From Cronobacter universalis NCTC 9529 (lineage in GTDB: Bacteria; Pseudomonadota; Gammaproteobacteria; Enterobacterales; Enterobacteriaceae): DNA of 64,000 nucleotides. Under the pieces are notes generated by a model. The model searched no databases and was not told the origin of the DNA. It was given only the letters and a program-made list of their open reading frames with translations. The DNA lies in contig NZ_CP012257.1 of the NCBI RefSeq assembly GCF_001277175.1, forward strand, positions 1,860,001-1,924,000, read 5' to 3'. A program made the position numbers and the translations under genes. This document shows positions 1 to 8,550 of this stretch, one piece after another (within the stretch, counting starts at the first letter, position 1; every line of letters begins with the position of its first letter).

Positions 1-1298
1 TTGACGTGAAAAGCCCGATGTGCCCGTCGATGAAAATCACCAGCAACCGCATTCACTCGCCGAAAGGGCGCGCGACGCTGGTGCGCGAGTGGCTGCGGCT
101 GCTCTCCGATCGCGGCGTCGATCCGCTGGCGCTCGAAAAAGCGCTGCCGCAAAAGCGCGCCAGCCTGCGCTCGCTCATTGAGCGCACCCGCAATAGCTGG
201 CACGCCGATCGCGGCGAATATGACTTCTCGCACGAGGTGAAAGAGGCGATGAGCGGCTGTCTCGCCTGTAAAGCCTGCTCGACCCAGTGCCCGATTAAAA
301 TCGACGTGCCGGAGTTCCGCTCGCGCTTTTTGCAGCTCTACCACACGCGTTATCTGCGTCCGGTGCGCGATCACCTGATTGCGACGGTGGAAAGCTACGC
401 GCCGCTGATGGCCCGCGCGCCGAAAACCTTTAACTTCTTTATGAGCCAGCCGTGGGTGCGCACGCTCTCGGAACGGCATATCGGCATGGTCGACCTGCCG
501 CTGCTCTCCACGCCGACGCTCCAACAGCAGCTGGTAGGGCACCGCAGCGCCGGCATGACGCTGGAGGAGCTGGAGCGGCTGCCGGAGGCCGAAAAAGCCC
601 GCACCGTGCTGGTGGTGCAGGATCCCTTCACCAGCTATTACGACGCGCAGGTGGTAGCCGATTTCGTGCGGCTGTGCGAAAAACTCGGATTCCAGCCGGT
701 AGTGCTGCCGTTCTCGCCGAACGGCAAAGCGCAGCACATCAAAGGCTTTCTCCAGCGCTTCGCCCGCACCGCGCAGAAAACCGCCGATTTCTTAAACCGC
801 GTCGCGGCGCTCGGCATGCCTATGGTGGGCGTCGATCCGGCGCTGGTGCTCTGCTATCGCGATGAATATAAACAGACGCTTGGCGAGGCGCGCGGCGAAT
901 TCCATGTGCAACTGGTGCACGAGTGGCTCACCACGGCGCTGGCGGAGCGTCCGGTCGCGCCGGTGGGCGGCGAGCCGTGGTATCTGTTCGGTCACTGTAC
1001 CGAAGTGACGGCACTGCCAGGCACCGCCGGGCAGTGGGCCGCGATTTTCGCGAAATTCGGCGCGAAGCTTGAAGGCGTTAACGTCGGTTGCTGCGGCATG
1101 GCGGGCACTTACGGGCATGAGGTGAAAAACCACGCCAACTCGCTTGGGATCTATGAGCTCTCCTGGCATCAGGCGATGCAGCGGCTGCCGCGCACGCGCT
1201 GTCTCGTCACGGGTTATTCGTGCCGCAGCCAGGTGAAACGCATCGAGGGCAGCGGCGTGCGCCATCCCTTGCAGGCGCTACTGGGAATGATTGTATGA
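1..1298 (+). CDS. ydiJ: YdiJ, C-terminal part (FAD/Fe-S oxidoreductase), 5' truncated by window edge
   Basis: The reading frame is open from base 3 with no need for an internal start, so this is the 3' part of a longer gene; YdiJ proteins are about 1018 residues and about 431 are visible. The family joins an FAD-binding oxidase domain (upstream, not in the window) to a C-terminal iron-sulfur module and is linked to D-2-hydroxyacid/2-hydroxyglutarate oxidation. Visible here are a 4Fe-4S motif CxxCxxCxxxCP ([12 protein letters not shown], near base 259) and a cysteine-rich CCG-type motif ([12 protein letters not shown], near base 1090). The stop codon overlaps the menI start as ATGA, implying translational coupling. 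The substrate is inferred from the family. Confidence 0.9.
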   Translation, partial: DVKSPMCPSMKITSNRIHSPKGRATLVREWLRLLSDRGVDPLALEKALPQKRASLRSLIERTRNSWHADRGEYDFSHEVKEAMSGCLACKACSTQCPIKIDVPEFRSRFLQLYHTRYLRPVRDHLIATVESYAPLMARAPKTFNFFMSQPWVRTLSERHIGMVDLPLLSTPTLQQQLVGHRSAGMTLEELERLPEAEKARTVLVVQDPFTSYYDAQVVADFVRLCEKLGFQPVVLPFSPNGKAQHIKGFLQRFARTAQKTADFLNRVAALGMPMVGVDPALVLCYRDEYKQTLGEARGEFHVQLVHEWLTTALAERPVAPVGGEPWYLFGHCTEVTALPGTAGQWAAIFAKFGAKLEGVNVGCCGMAGTYGHEVKNHANSLGIYELSWHQAMQRLPRTRCLVTGYSCRSQVKRIEGSGVRHPLQALLGMIV

Positions 1299-1705
1299 TC
1301 TGGCGACGTACCGCGACGCTTGACGCGCTCAACGCCATGGGCGCGAATAATATGGTCGGGCTGCTTGATATCCGCTTTACCCGGCTGGATGACCGTAAAA
1401 TCGAAGCCACCATGCCGGTGGACCACCGCACGCATCAGCCGTTCGGGCTGCTGCACGGCGGCGCGTCGGTGGTGCTGGCGGAAACGCTCGGCTCGGTGGC
1501 GGGCTATCTCTGCACCGAGGGCGAGCAGAACGTCGTCGGGCTTGAGGTCAACGCGAACCATCTGCGCAGCGTACGCAGCGGCCGCGTGCGCGGCGTCTGC
1601 CGCGCGGTGCATGTCGGGCGACGCCATCAGGTGTGGCAGATAGAAATTTTCGACGAGCAGGACCGCCTCTGCTGTTCCTCACGGCTGACGACGGCTGTGG
1701 TGTAG
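1295..1705 (+). CDS. menI: 1,4-dihydroxy-2-naphthoyl-CoA hydrolase (hotdog thioesterase)
   Basis: This 136-residue hotdog-fold thioesterase hydrolyses 1,4-dihydroxy-2-naphthoyl-CoA in menaquinone biosynthesis. The N-terminus [13 protein letters not shown] and the central [16 protein letters not shown] segment, with the catalytic glutamate of the hotdog helix, match MenI (YdiI). The ATG at 1295 overlaps the ydiJ stop by four bases. An alternative upstream start at 1220 would lie inside ydiJ and add residues unlike the family. The ydiJ-menI pair followed later by sufA is the usual enterobacterial order, except that about 6.4 kb lies between menI and sufA here. Confidence 0.93.
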   Translation: MIWRRTATLDALNAMGANNMVGLLDIRFTRLDDRKIEATMPVDHRTHQPFGLLHGGASVVLAETLGSVAGYLCTEGEQNVVGLEVNANHLRSVRSGRVRGVCRAVHVGRRHQVWQIEIFDEQDRLCCSSRLTTAVV

Positions 1706-1724
1706 TTTTCTCTCATCGATATAA

Positions 1725-1751
1725 AAAGCGCCATCACTGGCGCTTTATTTT
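1725..1751. terminator. Bidirectional terminator between menI and the lipoprotein gene
   Basis: Perfect 8-bp stem (AAAGCGCC / GGCGCTTT, 1725-1732 and 1739-1746) with a 6-base loop. A-rich sequence lies before it and T-rich sequence after it, so it can act on both strands between two convergent genes. Confidence 0.85.
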
Positions 1752-2480
1752 TCAGTATTTCTTTACCAGCCTGTCGATTTTTTCCTGATATTCGTCGGCA
1801 TTGCCGAGGCTTCTGCCCTGAACAATGCTGACGGAGACAGAGTACAAGTTAGCGACCCGGTTAGTGCGATCAAACTCAACATAGAGGCGGTTTGACTCCC
1901 CGGATTCCGTTCCTTTCGCCATATTGTAAAGCGGGATATAAGAGGACGCGTCGCGGGAAATTTCGGTTTTGCTGTAGATCCACAGTAAATCGCCGTTATC
2001 GGTAAATGTAGCATCGCGAGGCTGGCCCAGCAGTGACACCACGTTGCTCTGATTGTCGCCTTTATTGAGGTTTGCGAACGCGCTGTTTTTAGCGTTCACC
2101 GGATCTTTTTCGTAGTTATTTTCTTCCCGGAAATTATTGGTAATCACAGTGTGGTTAACAATCTTATCGCTGTTGTCGTAAGCCACAATCAGGTAACGAT
2201 GCGCATAGGTTCCGGTCAGCCCGTTCAGATGACCAATATATTGCGCCAGCGCGTATTTACCATCAGGGAAGCTTTTTGTGCGCAGATCGCGTTTTTTTAC
2301 GGGTTCACCAAACGTCTGGTTCACGTCCCGCAGCGTCATTTTTCCATCGACAACGCGCGTACTGACTTGCTGATCGCTTTCGCTGTCATTCGCGAGGGCT
2401 TTATTGCCGTGTATCCATGCCGAGCATGAGGTCAGAGAGAAGGTAACTAATGTAGCGGCCACTACTGCTTTAATTTTCAT
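1752..2480 (-). CDS. Predicted lipoprotein of unknown function
   Basis: This 242-residue protein has a lipoprotein signal: a basic N-terminus (MKIKAVVAATLV), a hydrophobic core and a lipobox LTSC with the cysteine at residue 19. Following residues do not show a clear inner-membrane retention Asp at +2 (Ser), so an outer-membrane location is likely. The mature part has two related-looking blocks, DGKMTLRDVNQTFGEPVKKRD and NKGDNQSNVVSLLGQPRDATF, each followed by a stretch typical of SmpA/BamE-like (BLIP-fold) lipoproteins ('...G.P...'). That fold assignment is an inference; I do not recognise a named orthologue. It converges on menI and opens the AT-richer block that separates menI from suf. 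Confidence 0.75.
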   Translation of the reverse strand: MKIKAVVAATLVTFSLTSCSAWIHGNKALANDSESDQQVSTRVVDGKMTLRDVNQTFGEPVKKRDLRTKSFPDGKYALAQYIGHLNGLTGTYAHRYLIVAYDNSDKIVNHTVITNNFREENNYEKDPVNAKNSAFANLNKGDNQSNVVSLLGQPRDATFTDNGDLLWIYSKTEISRDASSYIPLYNMAKGTESGESNRLYVEFDRTNRVANLYSVSVSIVQGRSLGNADEYQEKIDRLVKKY

Positions 2481-2830
2481 CCTGTTAATCCATTTATTTA
2501 AAAGCGTTATGCTTGTTTAAACAGAGCATCCTCACGCAGCAACGCCGTGGGCCGCGAGAATCAGCCCTCCTTGTTATATCAATCTCCACTGTGGATTAAG
2601 GTGTATCGGCAACGCGCTTTGTTTCTTTACGGATTTCAGTTCGGTATCCAGCTCAGGGGGAGAAGAGAAGCGTTTCGATACCTGATTTTGACTCATTTCG
2701 CTAATCCGCAATGCCCATTGGCTCTCTCAGCTTCTGTGTTTATTTATTACATATTTATCAGTATGAGTTATTTTTTTTGGAGAAAACGAGATAACAGGAA
2801 TGTTAAAACTTTTCTTATCGGTGTAATTTA

Positions 2831-3090
2831 ATGAAAACAAATTCTGTGTGCGGTGATGTTGTCTCTGGTCGTAAACGCCTGCAGATCAACGCTATTGGTT
2901 CCGGCATCGTGAGTTAAAACACCACCACCGGCGTGGATAACGCAGACCACTCCAGTGTGGCTGGCACCGCTGAACAGAATAATTTCATACTCAGGGAGCG
3001 GCTGACAACGATGCAGAAGCAACTGGATGGGAGGCGGAAATATATTAAAGAGGAATCATTTAAAATTGATCGGCAGCACGTTTTATTATA
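2831..3090 (+). pseudogene. Possible relic of a hemagglutinin/CDI-type exoprotein (pretoxin-like piece)
   Basis: After a 28-codon open stretch beginning at 2831 and a stop near 2914, the same frame reads on as TTTGVDNADHSSVAGTAEQNN and continues to a stop at about 3090. The short 'DNADHSSVAGTAEQNN' segment resembles the VENN-type pretoxin region of filamentous hemagglutinin/CdiA proteins. There is no large gene around it. This is an inference from a short stretch; the rest of 2481-2830 contains only an unconvincing open frame without a good ribosome site. Confidence 0.3.
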
Positions 3091-3153
3091 AATCATTTGA
3101 TGTTTGACTGTCAGTGAAAATAACATGTTATAGGTAATAAACACGGAGGGAAT

Positions 3154-3360
3154 ATGCTGACTGGATTTAATCTCAAGTCTGATCCTGATTGTGCTGAGTA
3201 TGTTTATGGCTGGGGAGTATGGCGTAGTTTTCCCTGGGATTTGGCCGGGATATTCCCAGCAAGAGAACAAGCAGAGTTAATCGCAGAGAAGAAAGGCGCT
3301 GACTACGAAATCGGATGGGGTAAACATCGCCTTGGTAGTCAGAGTTTTGAACCGATTTAA
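3154..3360 (+). CDS. Small protein of unknown function (68 aa)
   Basis: The ATG at 3154 is preceded by a good ribosome-binding site (ACGGAGGG, seven to eight bases upstream). The product is soluble-looking, acidic to neutral and rich in aromatic residues (YVYGWGVWRSFPWDLAGIF), without a signal peptide or membrane segment. I do not recognise the family. It lies directly upstream of the YdcH-like gene (49-base gap) on the same strand and both probably end at the terminator at 3652. Its place between two hemagglutinin-like relics would fit an orphan immunity-type or accessory gene, but nothing in the sequence proves this. Confidence 0.55.
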   Translation: MLTGFNLKSDPDCAEYVYGWGVWRSFPWDLAGIFPAREQAELIAEKKGADYEIGWGKHRLGSQSFEPI

Positions 3361-3409
3361 TAGCCGGTAAATATACTTATTCGATAAATAAATGAAGTGT
3401 GGAGGACAT

Positions 3410-3637
3410 ATGTTTCCTGAATACAGGGAGCTGATTTCCCGTTTGAAAAAAGAAAATCACCGCTTTCAGACTTTATTTGAAAAACATAATGCTTTAGATC
3501 ATGAGATCGCAAGGCTTGAGCAGAATATCGGAAGCGGATGTGGAAGTGAAATTATACGGCTTAAGAAAGAGAAGCTGTATATAAAAGATTGCCTGTACAA
3601 AATTCTTATAGAAGAAAGTCGCAGCAATAACATCTGA
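3410..3637 (+). CDS. YdcH/DUF465-family small coiled-coil protein
   Basis: This 75-residue protein begins MFPEYRELISRLKKEN and contains HNALDHEIARLEQ and IIRLKKEKLYIKDCL, the layout of the DUF465 family (E. coli YdcH, about 74 residues): two helices predicted to form a coiled-coil hairpin. The start at 3410 is chosen over the in-frame ATG at 3392 because GGAGG lies at 3401-3405 and the family begins at MFPEY. It is probably a paralogue, because it is much more AT-rich and diverged in the central and C-terminal part (NIGSGCGSE, ESRSNNI) than the E. coli protein. The function of the family is not established. A strong terminator follows. Confidence 0.8.
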   Translation: MFPEYRELISRLKKENHRFQTLFEKHNALDHEIARLEQNIGSGCGSEIIRLKKEKLYIKDCLYKILIEESRSNNI

Positions 3638-3651
3638 AAATGAAATAGAAG

Positions 3652-3678
3652 ACCAGCGCATCCGCTGGTTTTTTTATT
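3652..3678 (+). terminator. Rho-independent terminator after the YdcH-like gene
   Basis: Seven-bp stem ACCAGCG / CGCTGGT with a CATC loop, followed by seven T residues. Confidence 0.85.
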
Positions 3679-3689
3679 CCGCTACCAAG

Positions 3690-3845
3690 CAGTATCGGTA
3701 TAAACGTTACCGGTTGACCAGCACACAGGCTGGTGCACAGGAGCTAAAGTTGGCGTGAGCGGTGGCAGTTATGGTCGCGATAAGGGGAGAGGGTGAAAGT
3801 AAGACGACTGCCACTTATCAGCGACAGTCGGGCAGATCCATATCT
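3690..3845 (+). pseudogene. Possible frameshifted relic of a hemagglutinin-repeat gene
   Basis: Between the terminator and lpxR, one frame reads CTGAKVGVSGGSYGRDKGRG and stops. Shifting the frame continues as EGESKTTATYQRQSG. The pattern (G/S-rich beta-strand, then 'K/G..ES.TT.T.....') resembles repeats of filamentous hemagglutinin/CdiA proteins. The piece is about 150 bases and broken by a frameshift, so it is at most a relic. The resemblance is by eye only. Confidence 0.25.
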
Positions 3846-3863
3846 TTATATTTTTACTGATGA

Positions 3864-4823
3864 TTAAAACAAGAATGTCATGGAACCATTAATAAAGGAA
3901 TAATCGTTACCCGTTTTAAATTCCGGCGACACACGGTTAAATGATAAGGTGAAAGCGACAGGAGAATAACCTACAGTGGCCCCAAGCTGATACTCATCAA
4001 CAGTATGATTAAGGGTGACGGTTTCGTTTTTAGTGAGAAGCGTTTGCCCTTGTAATGTATAGTTGCGGTCAACCTCACGGCGTTCCAGCCCGGCAAATAT
4101 TTTATATATAAAACCGCCATTGTTTGATGTATGCATTAATCCACGCGTCGCCAGCAGACCATACCCGTTATCTGAGTTCAGCGTTTTGTCATTGCCAATG
4201 GCAAGCGTTGCACCGTATCCCACATATTCAAAAAGATTTCCACTTACCGCAGATATTTCTGGATAAATACCAACATGTGTTCCCATGATATCCACATCAG
4301 GAGTCAGTGACAGCATTCCTTTAACCGTGTATCCATAGCGATTTTCGATTTGATCATCCCAGGCTTGATATTTTTCAGCATTGATAATTTGATGCGCTTT
4401 ATTCTGGACTTGTTGACCGCCAGCATCAGGTCCTGTCACGCCAAAGTCTGTACCTAAGCGATAGCGAAACCAGCTATTCGCTAAGGCATTCCATTCAACA
4501 CCCGTGTAAAGAAATGCACTAAAAGCCCTGTCTCCAGTTATCGCTGTTGGTAGCCTTTTATTCTCTCCTGATGGAGAATAAATATCTTGCGCCAGATGGA
4601 GCGATAACTGACCAGAATCAGTAATATCATGGCTGTAACCCAGGAACAGACCTTGAGTATAATCATCGCGGGCTTCATCTTTATGACTATAGATTTTGTT
4701 GAGCAAAGGCTGAAAGACGCCTGCGTCATCATTTGACAATGATAATGCAACGCTATCAGCATGAACGGCAGGCGTCATTAAGAACATGGTGAATAATGCC
4801 ACACTGGTTAATGACTTGCTCAT
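3864..4823 (-). CDS. lpxR: Lipid A 3'-O-deacylase LpxR
   Basis: This outer-membrane beta-barrel enzyme removes the 3'-acyloxyacyl chain of lipid A. At 319 residues it matches Salmonella LpxR in length. A 22-residue signal peptide (ending AVHA) precedes DSVALSLSNDDAG. Asn31, Asp32, Thr56 and His144 are present and correspond to the N9, D10, T34 and H122 active-site residues of mature Salmonella LpxR. The protein ends in the aromatic SMTFLF, a barrel C-terminus recognised by the Bam machinery. It is AT-richer than the flanking core genes and lies in the block inserted between menI and suf. LpxR is sporadically distributed in enterobacteria, which fits acquisition. Confidence 0.95.
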   Translation of the reverse strand: MSKSLTSVALFTMFLMTPAVHADSVALSLSNDDAGVFQPLLNKIYSHKDEARDDYTQGLFLGYSHDITDSGQLSLHLAQDIYSPSGENKRLPTAITGDRAFSAFLYTGVEWNALANSWFRYRLGTDFGVTGPDAGGQQVQNKAHQIINAEKYQAWDDQIENRYGYTVKGMLSLTPDVDIMGTHVGIYPEISAVSGNLFEYVGYGATLAIGNDKTLNSDNGYGLLATRGLMHTSNNGGFIYKIFAGLERREVDRNYTLQGQTLLTKNETVTLNHTVDEYQLGATVGYSPVAFTLSFNRVSPEFKTGNDYSFINGSMTFLF

Positions 4824-5529
4824 AATCAGTCTCCTCAGAAAGGTTTTTATCCATCGTGCAGGTACGGTCTGGCATATAAATTAACATAAAGTAAACATGT
4901 TCTTTTATGCAACAGAATGCTGTCTGTCTTTTATTTTTTTATCACTTTATACTTTTGAAGTGTGGTAAAGAATTTTCGGGAGGGAGTAATGGATTTCTTA
5001 TATTCTCAGAAGTTTATGAAGTGAACGCCGTCAGGAATCGATTACACTGCAAATAGTAAACCGGGACGGTAACAATAAAGCATTAATCCCGGTGAGAGAA
5101 ACCAGAGGTCTTAAACTTTACCCTGTAGAGTATTGTCCATGTGCTAAAGGGTATGGTGTAATTCATATTACCGGCTGCAATGTAATAATCATGCGCTATT
5201 CGGGTGTGCTTGTTGATACAAAAAAACCGCATATTACTATGCGGTAATCCATCGACAGAAACATTAAGCATTTCTGATTTTCGCCAGTATGCTGTGGTAA
5301 ATAGCTAAGTTTTTGTTACGTGTCATAGCTTAACTGTGCCAATCTTGTTATTTTATTATCATTTTGTTTGTGTTTTGTTCGCGATTAGACGGCATAATAT
5401 CGATATGAGAATAAACTATTTTACCAAACCGTACGGGCAAATAGCTATTCTGCAGTTTAGATCATTGGTGCACCTGTCTCCTTTAGTGCTTTTCCTTCCC
5501 GGACATTCATTGCTCCGCTCGATTATTTC
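4824..5529. other. AT-rich intergenic region downstream of a possible small gene
   Basis: About 700 bases lie between the lpxR start and the small gene ending at 5530. The lpxR promoter must lie just above 4823, where the sequence is AT-rich. The only clear structure is the minus-strand terminator at 5219-5245. Short open frames at 5083-5271 and 5336-5563 have no convincing ribosome sites and are not called. Confidence 0.5.
5219..5245 (-). terminator. Minus-strand terminator
   Basis: Seven-bp stem ACCGCAT / ATGCGGT with a 6-base loop. Read on the minus strand it is followed by about eight T residues (the A run at 5219-5226). The nearest minus-strand gene it could serve is the 71-residue frame at 5530-5745. 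Confidence 0.7.
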
Positions 5530-5745
5530 TCAAAAGATTTTGTTAAAAGGGGTGACGTTATAAATGGTTATCGGAAAGAATTTTCCATCGATATAAATTC
5601 CTGAGTTAGTCTGCATGACACTGGAACCAGGAGGCAGAAAGACATCAGATTCATACCAAATAATAAGCTTTATTTTACACCACAGGATTGAAAATGAAAT
5701 TCTGGCGGAAGCACATACGATAGTATCAACAACTAACCATTCCAT
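5530..5745 (-). CDS. Possible small protein (71 aa), unknown
   Basis: The ATG at 5745 has AAGGTG six bases upstream (complement of 5752-5757), and a strong minus-strand terminator lies downstream at 5219-5245. These are the reasons to take it as a real gene. The product starts MEWLVVDTIVCASARISF and ends FNKIF, with a compact motif LPPGSSVMQTNSGIYIDGKF in its second half. It has no clear signal peptide, although the first 30 residues are hydrophobic. I do not recognise it; it could also be a fragment of a larger lost gene. Confidence 0.35.
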   Translation of the reverse strand: MEWLVVDTIVCASARISFSILWCKIKLIIWYESDVFLPPGSSVMQTNSGIYIDGKFFPITIYNVTPFNKIF

Positions 5746-6360
5746 ATTAGACACCTTAACATTATCAATGAGAGTGATTTGTAGGTGAGAAGTGTAGCCA
5801 TTTATTTATAACTCATTGAAAAAGATCGACTTTTTAATTACCAATTTGATTTGTGAGTCATTGATTTTATTATTATAATGCCCTTTCTGCTGAAAATTTT
5901 TGTTTCACTTTTTTAATATTTCTTTATTTTTTTAAAGACTCATTAAATCTTTGATAAAATCACATCTATAGATTTTGTCAGAGCGTCAGGTGAGTATTCA
6001 GGCTGCGGTAATACATGTTCGCTATTATGCATAGTGACATGGCTCACTATTTTCATCCTTTATCAGATAGGGCGAGCAGCATGTATGTCGATGGGCGCTT
6101 CCCATCAGCAAAGCAAAGTATGTTGCATTTGGGAGACCAGTTATAGCGATGCTGCAGAGTTATGTCTCTCGTATGCGCCAGGGGGAGAAGGTTTTCGTTT
6201 AGTGAAAAATAGCGGTGGAGGTCTGATAAGAATCTCACTTTCTTAAGCAATGTTATTCATTGAAAAAGTGGCGTGTCAGGCGTGCTTATGTGATAAAATG
6301 ACAAAGTAAAAATGCCCGTATTAGCTATTTATGGTTCATTAACTATAAGGTTGGCTGACA
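5746..6360. other. AT-rich intergenic region upstream of appA
   Basis: About 615 bases, strongly AT-rich at 5800-5970. It presumably contains the appA promoter, but no single -10/-35 pair stands out. A GTG-initiated frame at 6034-6246 lacks a ribosome site and family resemblance. Confidence 0.4.
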
Positions 6361-7677
6361 ATGAATACGCTATTTTTTCGATTATTCATCTTCATCGTTA
6401 TTTTCATGCCTGGTGTTTTCCCGTTACATGCGCAAGGGGCTAATAAAATGAAGCTTGAACGCGTGGTGATCGTCAGTCGCCACGGAGTCAGAGCGCCAAC
6501 AAAGTTCACGCCGTTAATGCAAGAGATTACACCTTACCCCTGGCCTCAATGGGATGTTCCGCTGGGCTGGTTGACGACCCGGGGCGGTGAACTCGTCACC
6601 GAACTGGGGCGATATCAAAAAAGCGTACTCATCGATAAAGGGATTCTGGAAAGTAACGCATGTCCTTCACCAGAGCAGGTGGCCGTTATTGCGGATACCG
6701 ATCAACGTACGCGTAAAACCGGTGAGGCATTTCTGGCTGGATTTGCGCCGGGATGTCAAAATAAAGTTCATTATCAAAAAGAGCACGATAAGAAAGATCC
6801 CTTGTTTAATCCCGTAAAAACGGGGGTGTGCTCGTTTGATATATCAAAGACTCAGGACGCGATTCTGACGCGTGCTGGAGGAAATATTGAACGGTACACG
6901 CAGCGTTATGACTCTGCATTCCGTACTCTGGAACAGGTTCTCAATTTCTCACAGTCAGCATCATGCAAATCAACACATCAGCCGGGTTGTACGCTCCCGG
7001 GAGTCTTACCTTCAGAACTCAGGGTTTCTTCAGATAACGTATCGCTATCCGGCGCATGGAGTCTGTCTTCCATGCTGACGGAAATATTTCTGTTGCAAGA
7101 GGCGCAGGGAATGCCAGAGGTCGCGTGGGGGCGCATTCACGGTGAGAAAGCATGGACAGAGTTATTAACTCTGCATAATGCTCAGTTTGACCTTTTGCAA
7201 AGAACGCCCGAAGTTGCCCGTACCAGAGCAACTCCACTACTCGATTTGATAAGCCGGGCATTAATCAGTAATGGGGTAACAGAAAATCCTTACGGCATTA
7301 AATTGCCCGTCTCGTTATTATTTATTGCGGGTCATGATACCAACCTTGCCAATCTCAGTGGGGTATTCAATCTTAACTGGTCTTTACCCGGTCAGCCTGA
7401 TAATACGCCTCCTGGCGGTGAGCTGGTTTTCGAAAGATGGAAGCGAGTGAGTGATAATACTGACTGGATTCAAATTTCTTTTGTTTATCAGACCCTTCAA
7501 CAAATGCGAGAGTTTAAGTCTTCTTCATCGTTCTCTTCCCCACATAAGATTGTGCTTACGTTACCCTCCTGTCAGGATAAAAATGCTGAGGGAATGTGTG
7601 CATTGAAAGCCTTTAGTGACATTGTGCAGACAGTACGTGTTCCCCAATGTGCGGTAATGGCTGATATAAACCGATAA
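6361..7677 (+). CDS. appA: Periplasmic histidine acid phosphatase / phytase
   Basis: This 438-residue branch-2 histidine phosphatase resembles E. coli AppA (432 residues) throughout. It hydrolyses phosphomonoesters, including phytate, at acid pH in the periplasm. A hydrophobic signal peptide of about 25 residues ends near LHAQG. The RHGVRAPTK motif carries the nucleophile His41 and the proton-donor pair is His325-Asp326 in AGHDTN. Segments such as NVSLSGAWSLSSMLTEIFLLQEAQGMPE and LPGQPDNTPPGGELVFERW are AppA-specific rather than Agp-like. A weak AAGG ribosome site precedes the ATG. It is in the AT-rich inserted block beside lpxR, whereas E. coli appA is next to appCB, so it is out of its usual context. 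Confidence 0.94.
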   Translation: MNTLFFRLFIFIVIFMPGVFPLHAQGANKMKLERVVIVSRHGVRAPTKFTPLMQEITPYPWPQWDVPLGWLTTRGGELVTELGRYQKSVLIDKGILESNACPSPEQVAVIADTDQRTRKTGEAFLAGFAPGCQNKVHYQKEHDKKDPLFNPVKTGVCSFDISKTQDAILTRAGGNIERYTQRYDSAFRTLEQVLNFSQSASCKSTHQPGCTLPGVLPSELRVSSDNVSLSGAWSLSSMLTEIFLLQEAQGMPEVAWGRIHGEKAWTELLTLHNAQFDLLQRTPEVARTRATPLLDLISRALISNGVTENPYGIKLPVSLLFIAGHDTNLANLSGVFNLNWSLPGQPDNTPPGGELVFERWKRVSDNTDWIQISFVYQTLQQMREFKSSSSFSSPHKIVLTLPSCQDKNAEGMCALKAFSDIVQTVRVPQCAVMADINR

Positions 7678-8170
7678 AGAGACTGCGCCGGGCATTCGGG
7701 AGATTAAGGGCGGCTGTGACAGCCCGGTGCACGTTTAAAAGCGAATTTGGGGGATTTCAGGTGTGCATTCTGGGGCAAAGTAGTCTCAGGGACGCGTTTG
7801 GCGGCAAAATAATGTCCGCACCGCTCCGTATTTATCCGCTACACCATTCAGTCAGCTAAAAATCTATGTGTTTGATTTATCCCTGTCCATGAGATCTATA
7901 GCATAAATAGGTATAAACGATACATCTTTTCTTCAGGCCCTCACGCTGCCGCTTAATCTCTTCGTTTCGATTCTTAATTCATTGATAAGTAAAAATTTTT
8001 ATCCGTCATTTTTGCCCGCTGCACGCTTGCGGAGAGGGTCTATGCTTAATGAAAGTGTTCAAAAAGTGCCGTTTAGAGTAATACCCCTGATCCACAGAGG
8101 TTGAAGTGAGAATTATTACCACTAACATAGCGTTATCGCCCGAAAGGCACTCACTCCAGGAGGCAGACCT
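7678..8170. other. Intergenic region upstream of the suf operon
   Basis: About 490 bases without a supportable gene. The proximal 150 bases should hold the sufA promoter and its regulators (OxyR, IHF, IscR and Fur in E. coli). I can point only to the Fur-like box. In E. coli the small RNA gene rydB lies in the corresponding region; I could not confirm a homologue. Confidence 0.45.
8103..8121. promoter_or_regulatory. Candidate Fur box upstream of sufA
   Basis: The 19 bases contain GTGAGAATTATTACCAC, which resembles the Fur consensus (GATAATGATAATCATTATC) and lies about 50 bases before the sufA start. Fur repression of suf is established in E. coli; the site here is a by-eye match. Confidence 0.55.
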
Positions 8171-8548
8171 ATGGAATCACAAACAGGTACGTTCAATCCC
8201 GCCGAGTTTAACTGGCAGGGCCTGACGATGACCCCAGACGCGGCCAGACATATTCGCGACTTAATGGCGCAGAAACCGGGTCTGCTGGGTGTGCGTCTGA
8301 GCGTCAAACAGAGCGGCTGCGCCGGGTTTGGCTATGTGCTCGATACGGTCAGCGAGCCGAAAGACGAAGACCTCGTGTTCGAGGCCGATGGCGCGCGGCT
8401 TTATGTTCCGCTACAGGCCATGCCGTTTATCGATGGCACGGAAGTGGATTACGTGCGCGAAGGCTTAAATCAGATTTTCAAATTCAATAACCCTAAAGCG
8501 CAGCATGCGTGCGGCTGCGGCGAAAGTTTTGGGGTCCAGGCGGAGTAA
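8171..8548 (+). CDS. sufA: Fe-S cluster assembly A-type carrier SufA
   Basis: This 125-residue A-type carrier receives Fe-S clusters from the SufBCD scaffold and passes them to target proteins under oxidative stress or iron limitation. The three ligand cysteines are at the family positions: Cys50 in [10 protein letters not shown] and Cys114/Cys116 in CGCGES. The ATG at 8171 has CAGGAGG upstream. It is the first gene of sufABCDSE and lies two bases before sufB. Confidence 0.97.
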   Translation: MESQTGTFNPAEFNWQGLTMTPDAARHIRDLMAQKPGLLGVRLSVKQSGCAGFGYVLDTVSEPKDEDLVFEADGARLYVPLQAMPFIDGTEVDYVREGLNQIFKFNNPKAQHACGCGESFGVQAE

Positions 8549-8550
8549 TT

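Noticed and set aside
2547..2831. 94-residue open frame in the AT-rich block
   Set aside because: No ribosome site, no family-like composition, and it runs through probable decayed sequence.
6034..6246. 70-codon open frame upstream of appA
   Set aside because: GTG start without a ribosome site; the residues look random and a similar frame is open on the other strand.
7860..8040. Possible rydB small RNA upstream of sufA
   Set aside because: The location would fit E. coli, but I could not see a clear terminator hairpin or reliable sequence match.
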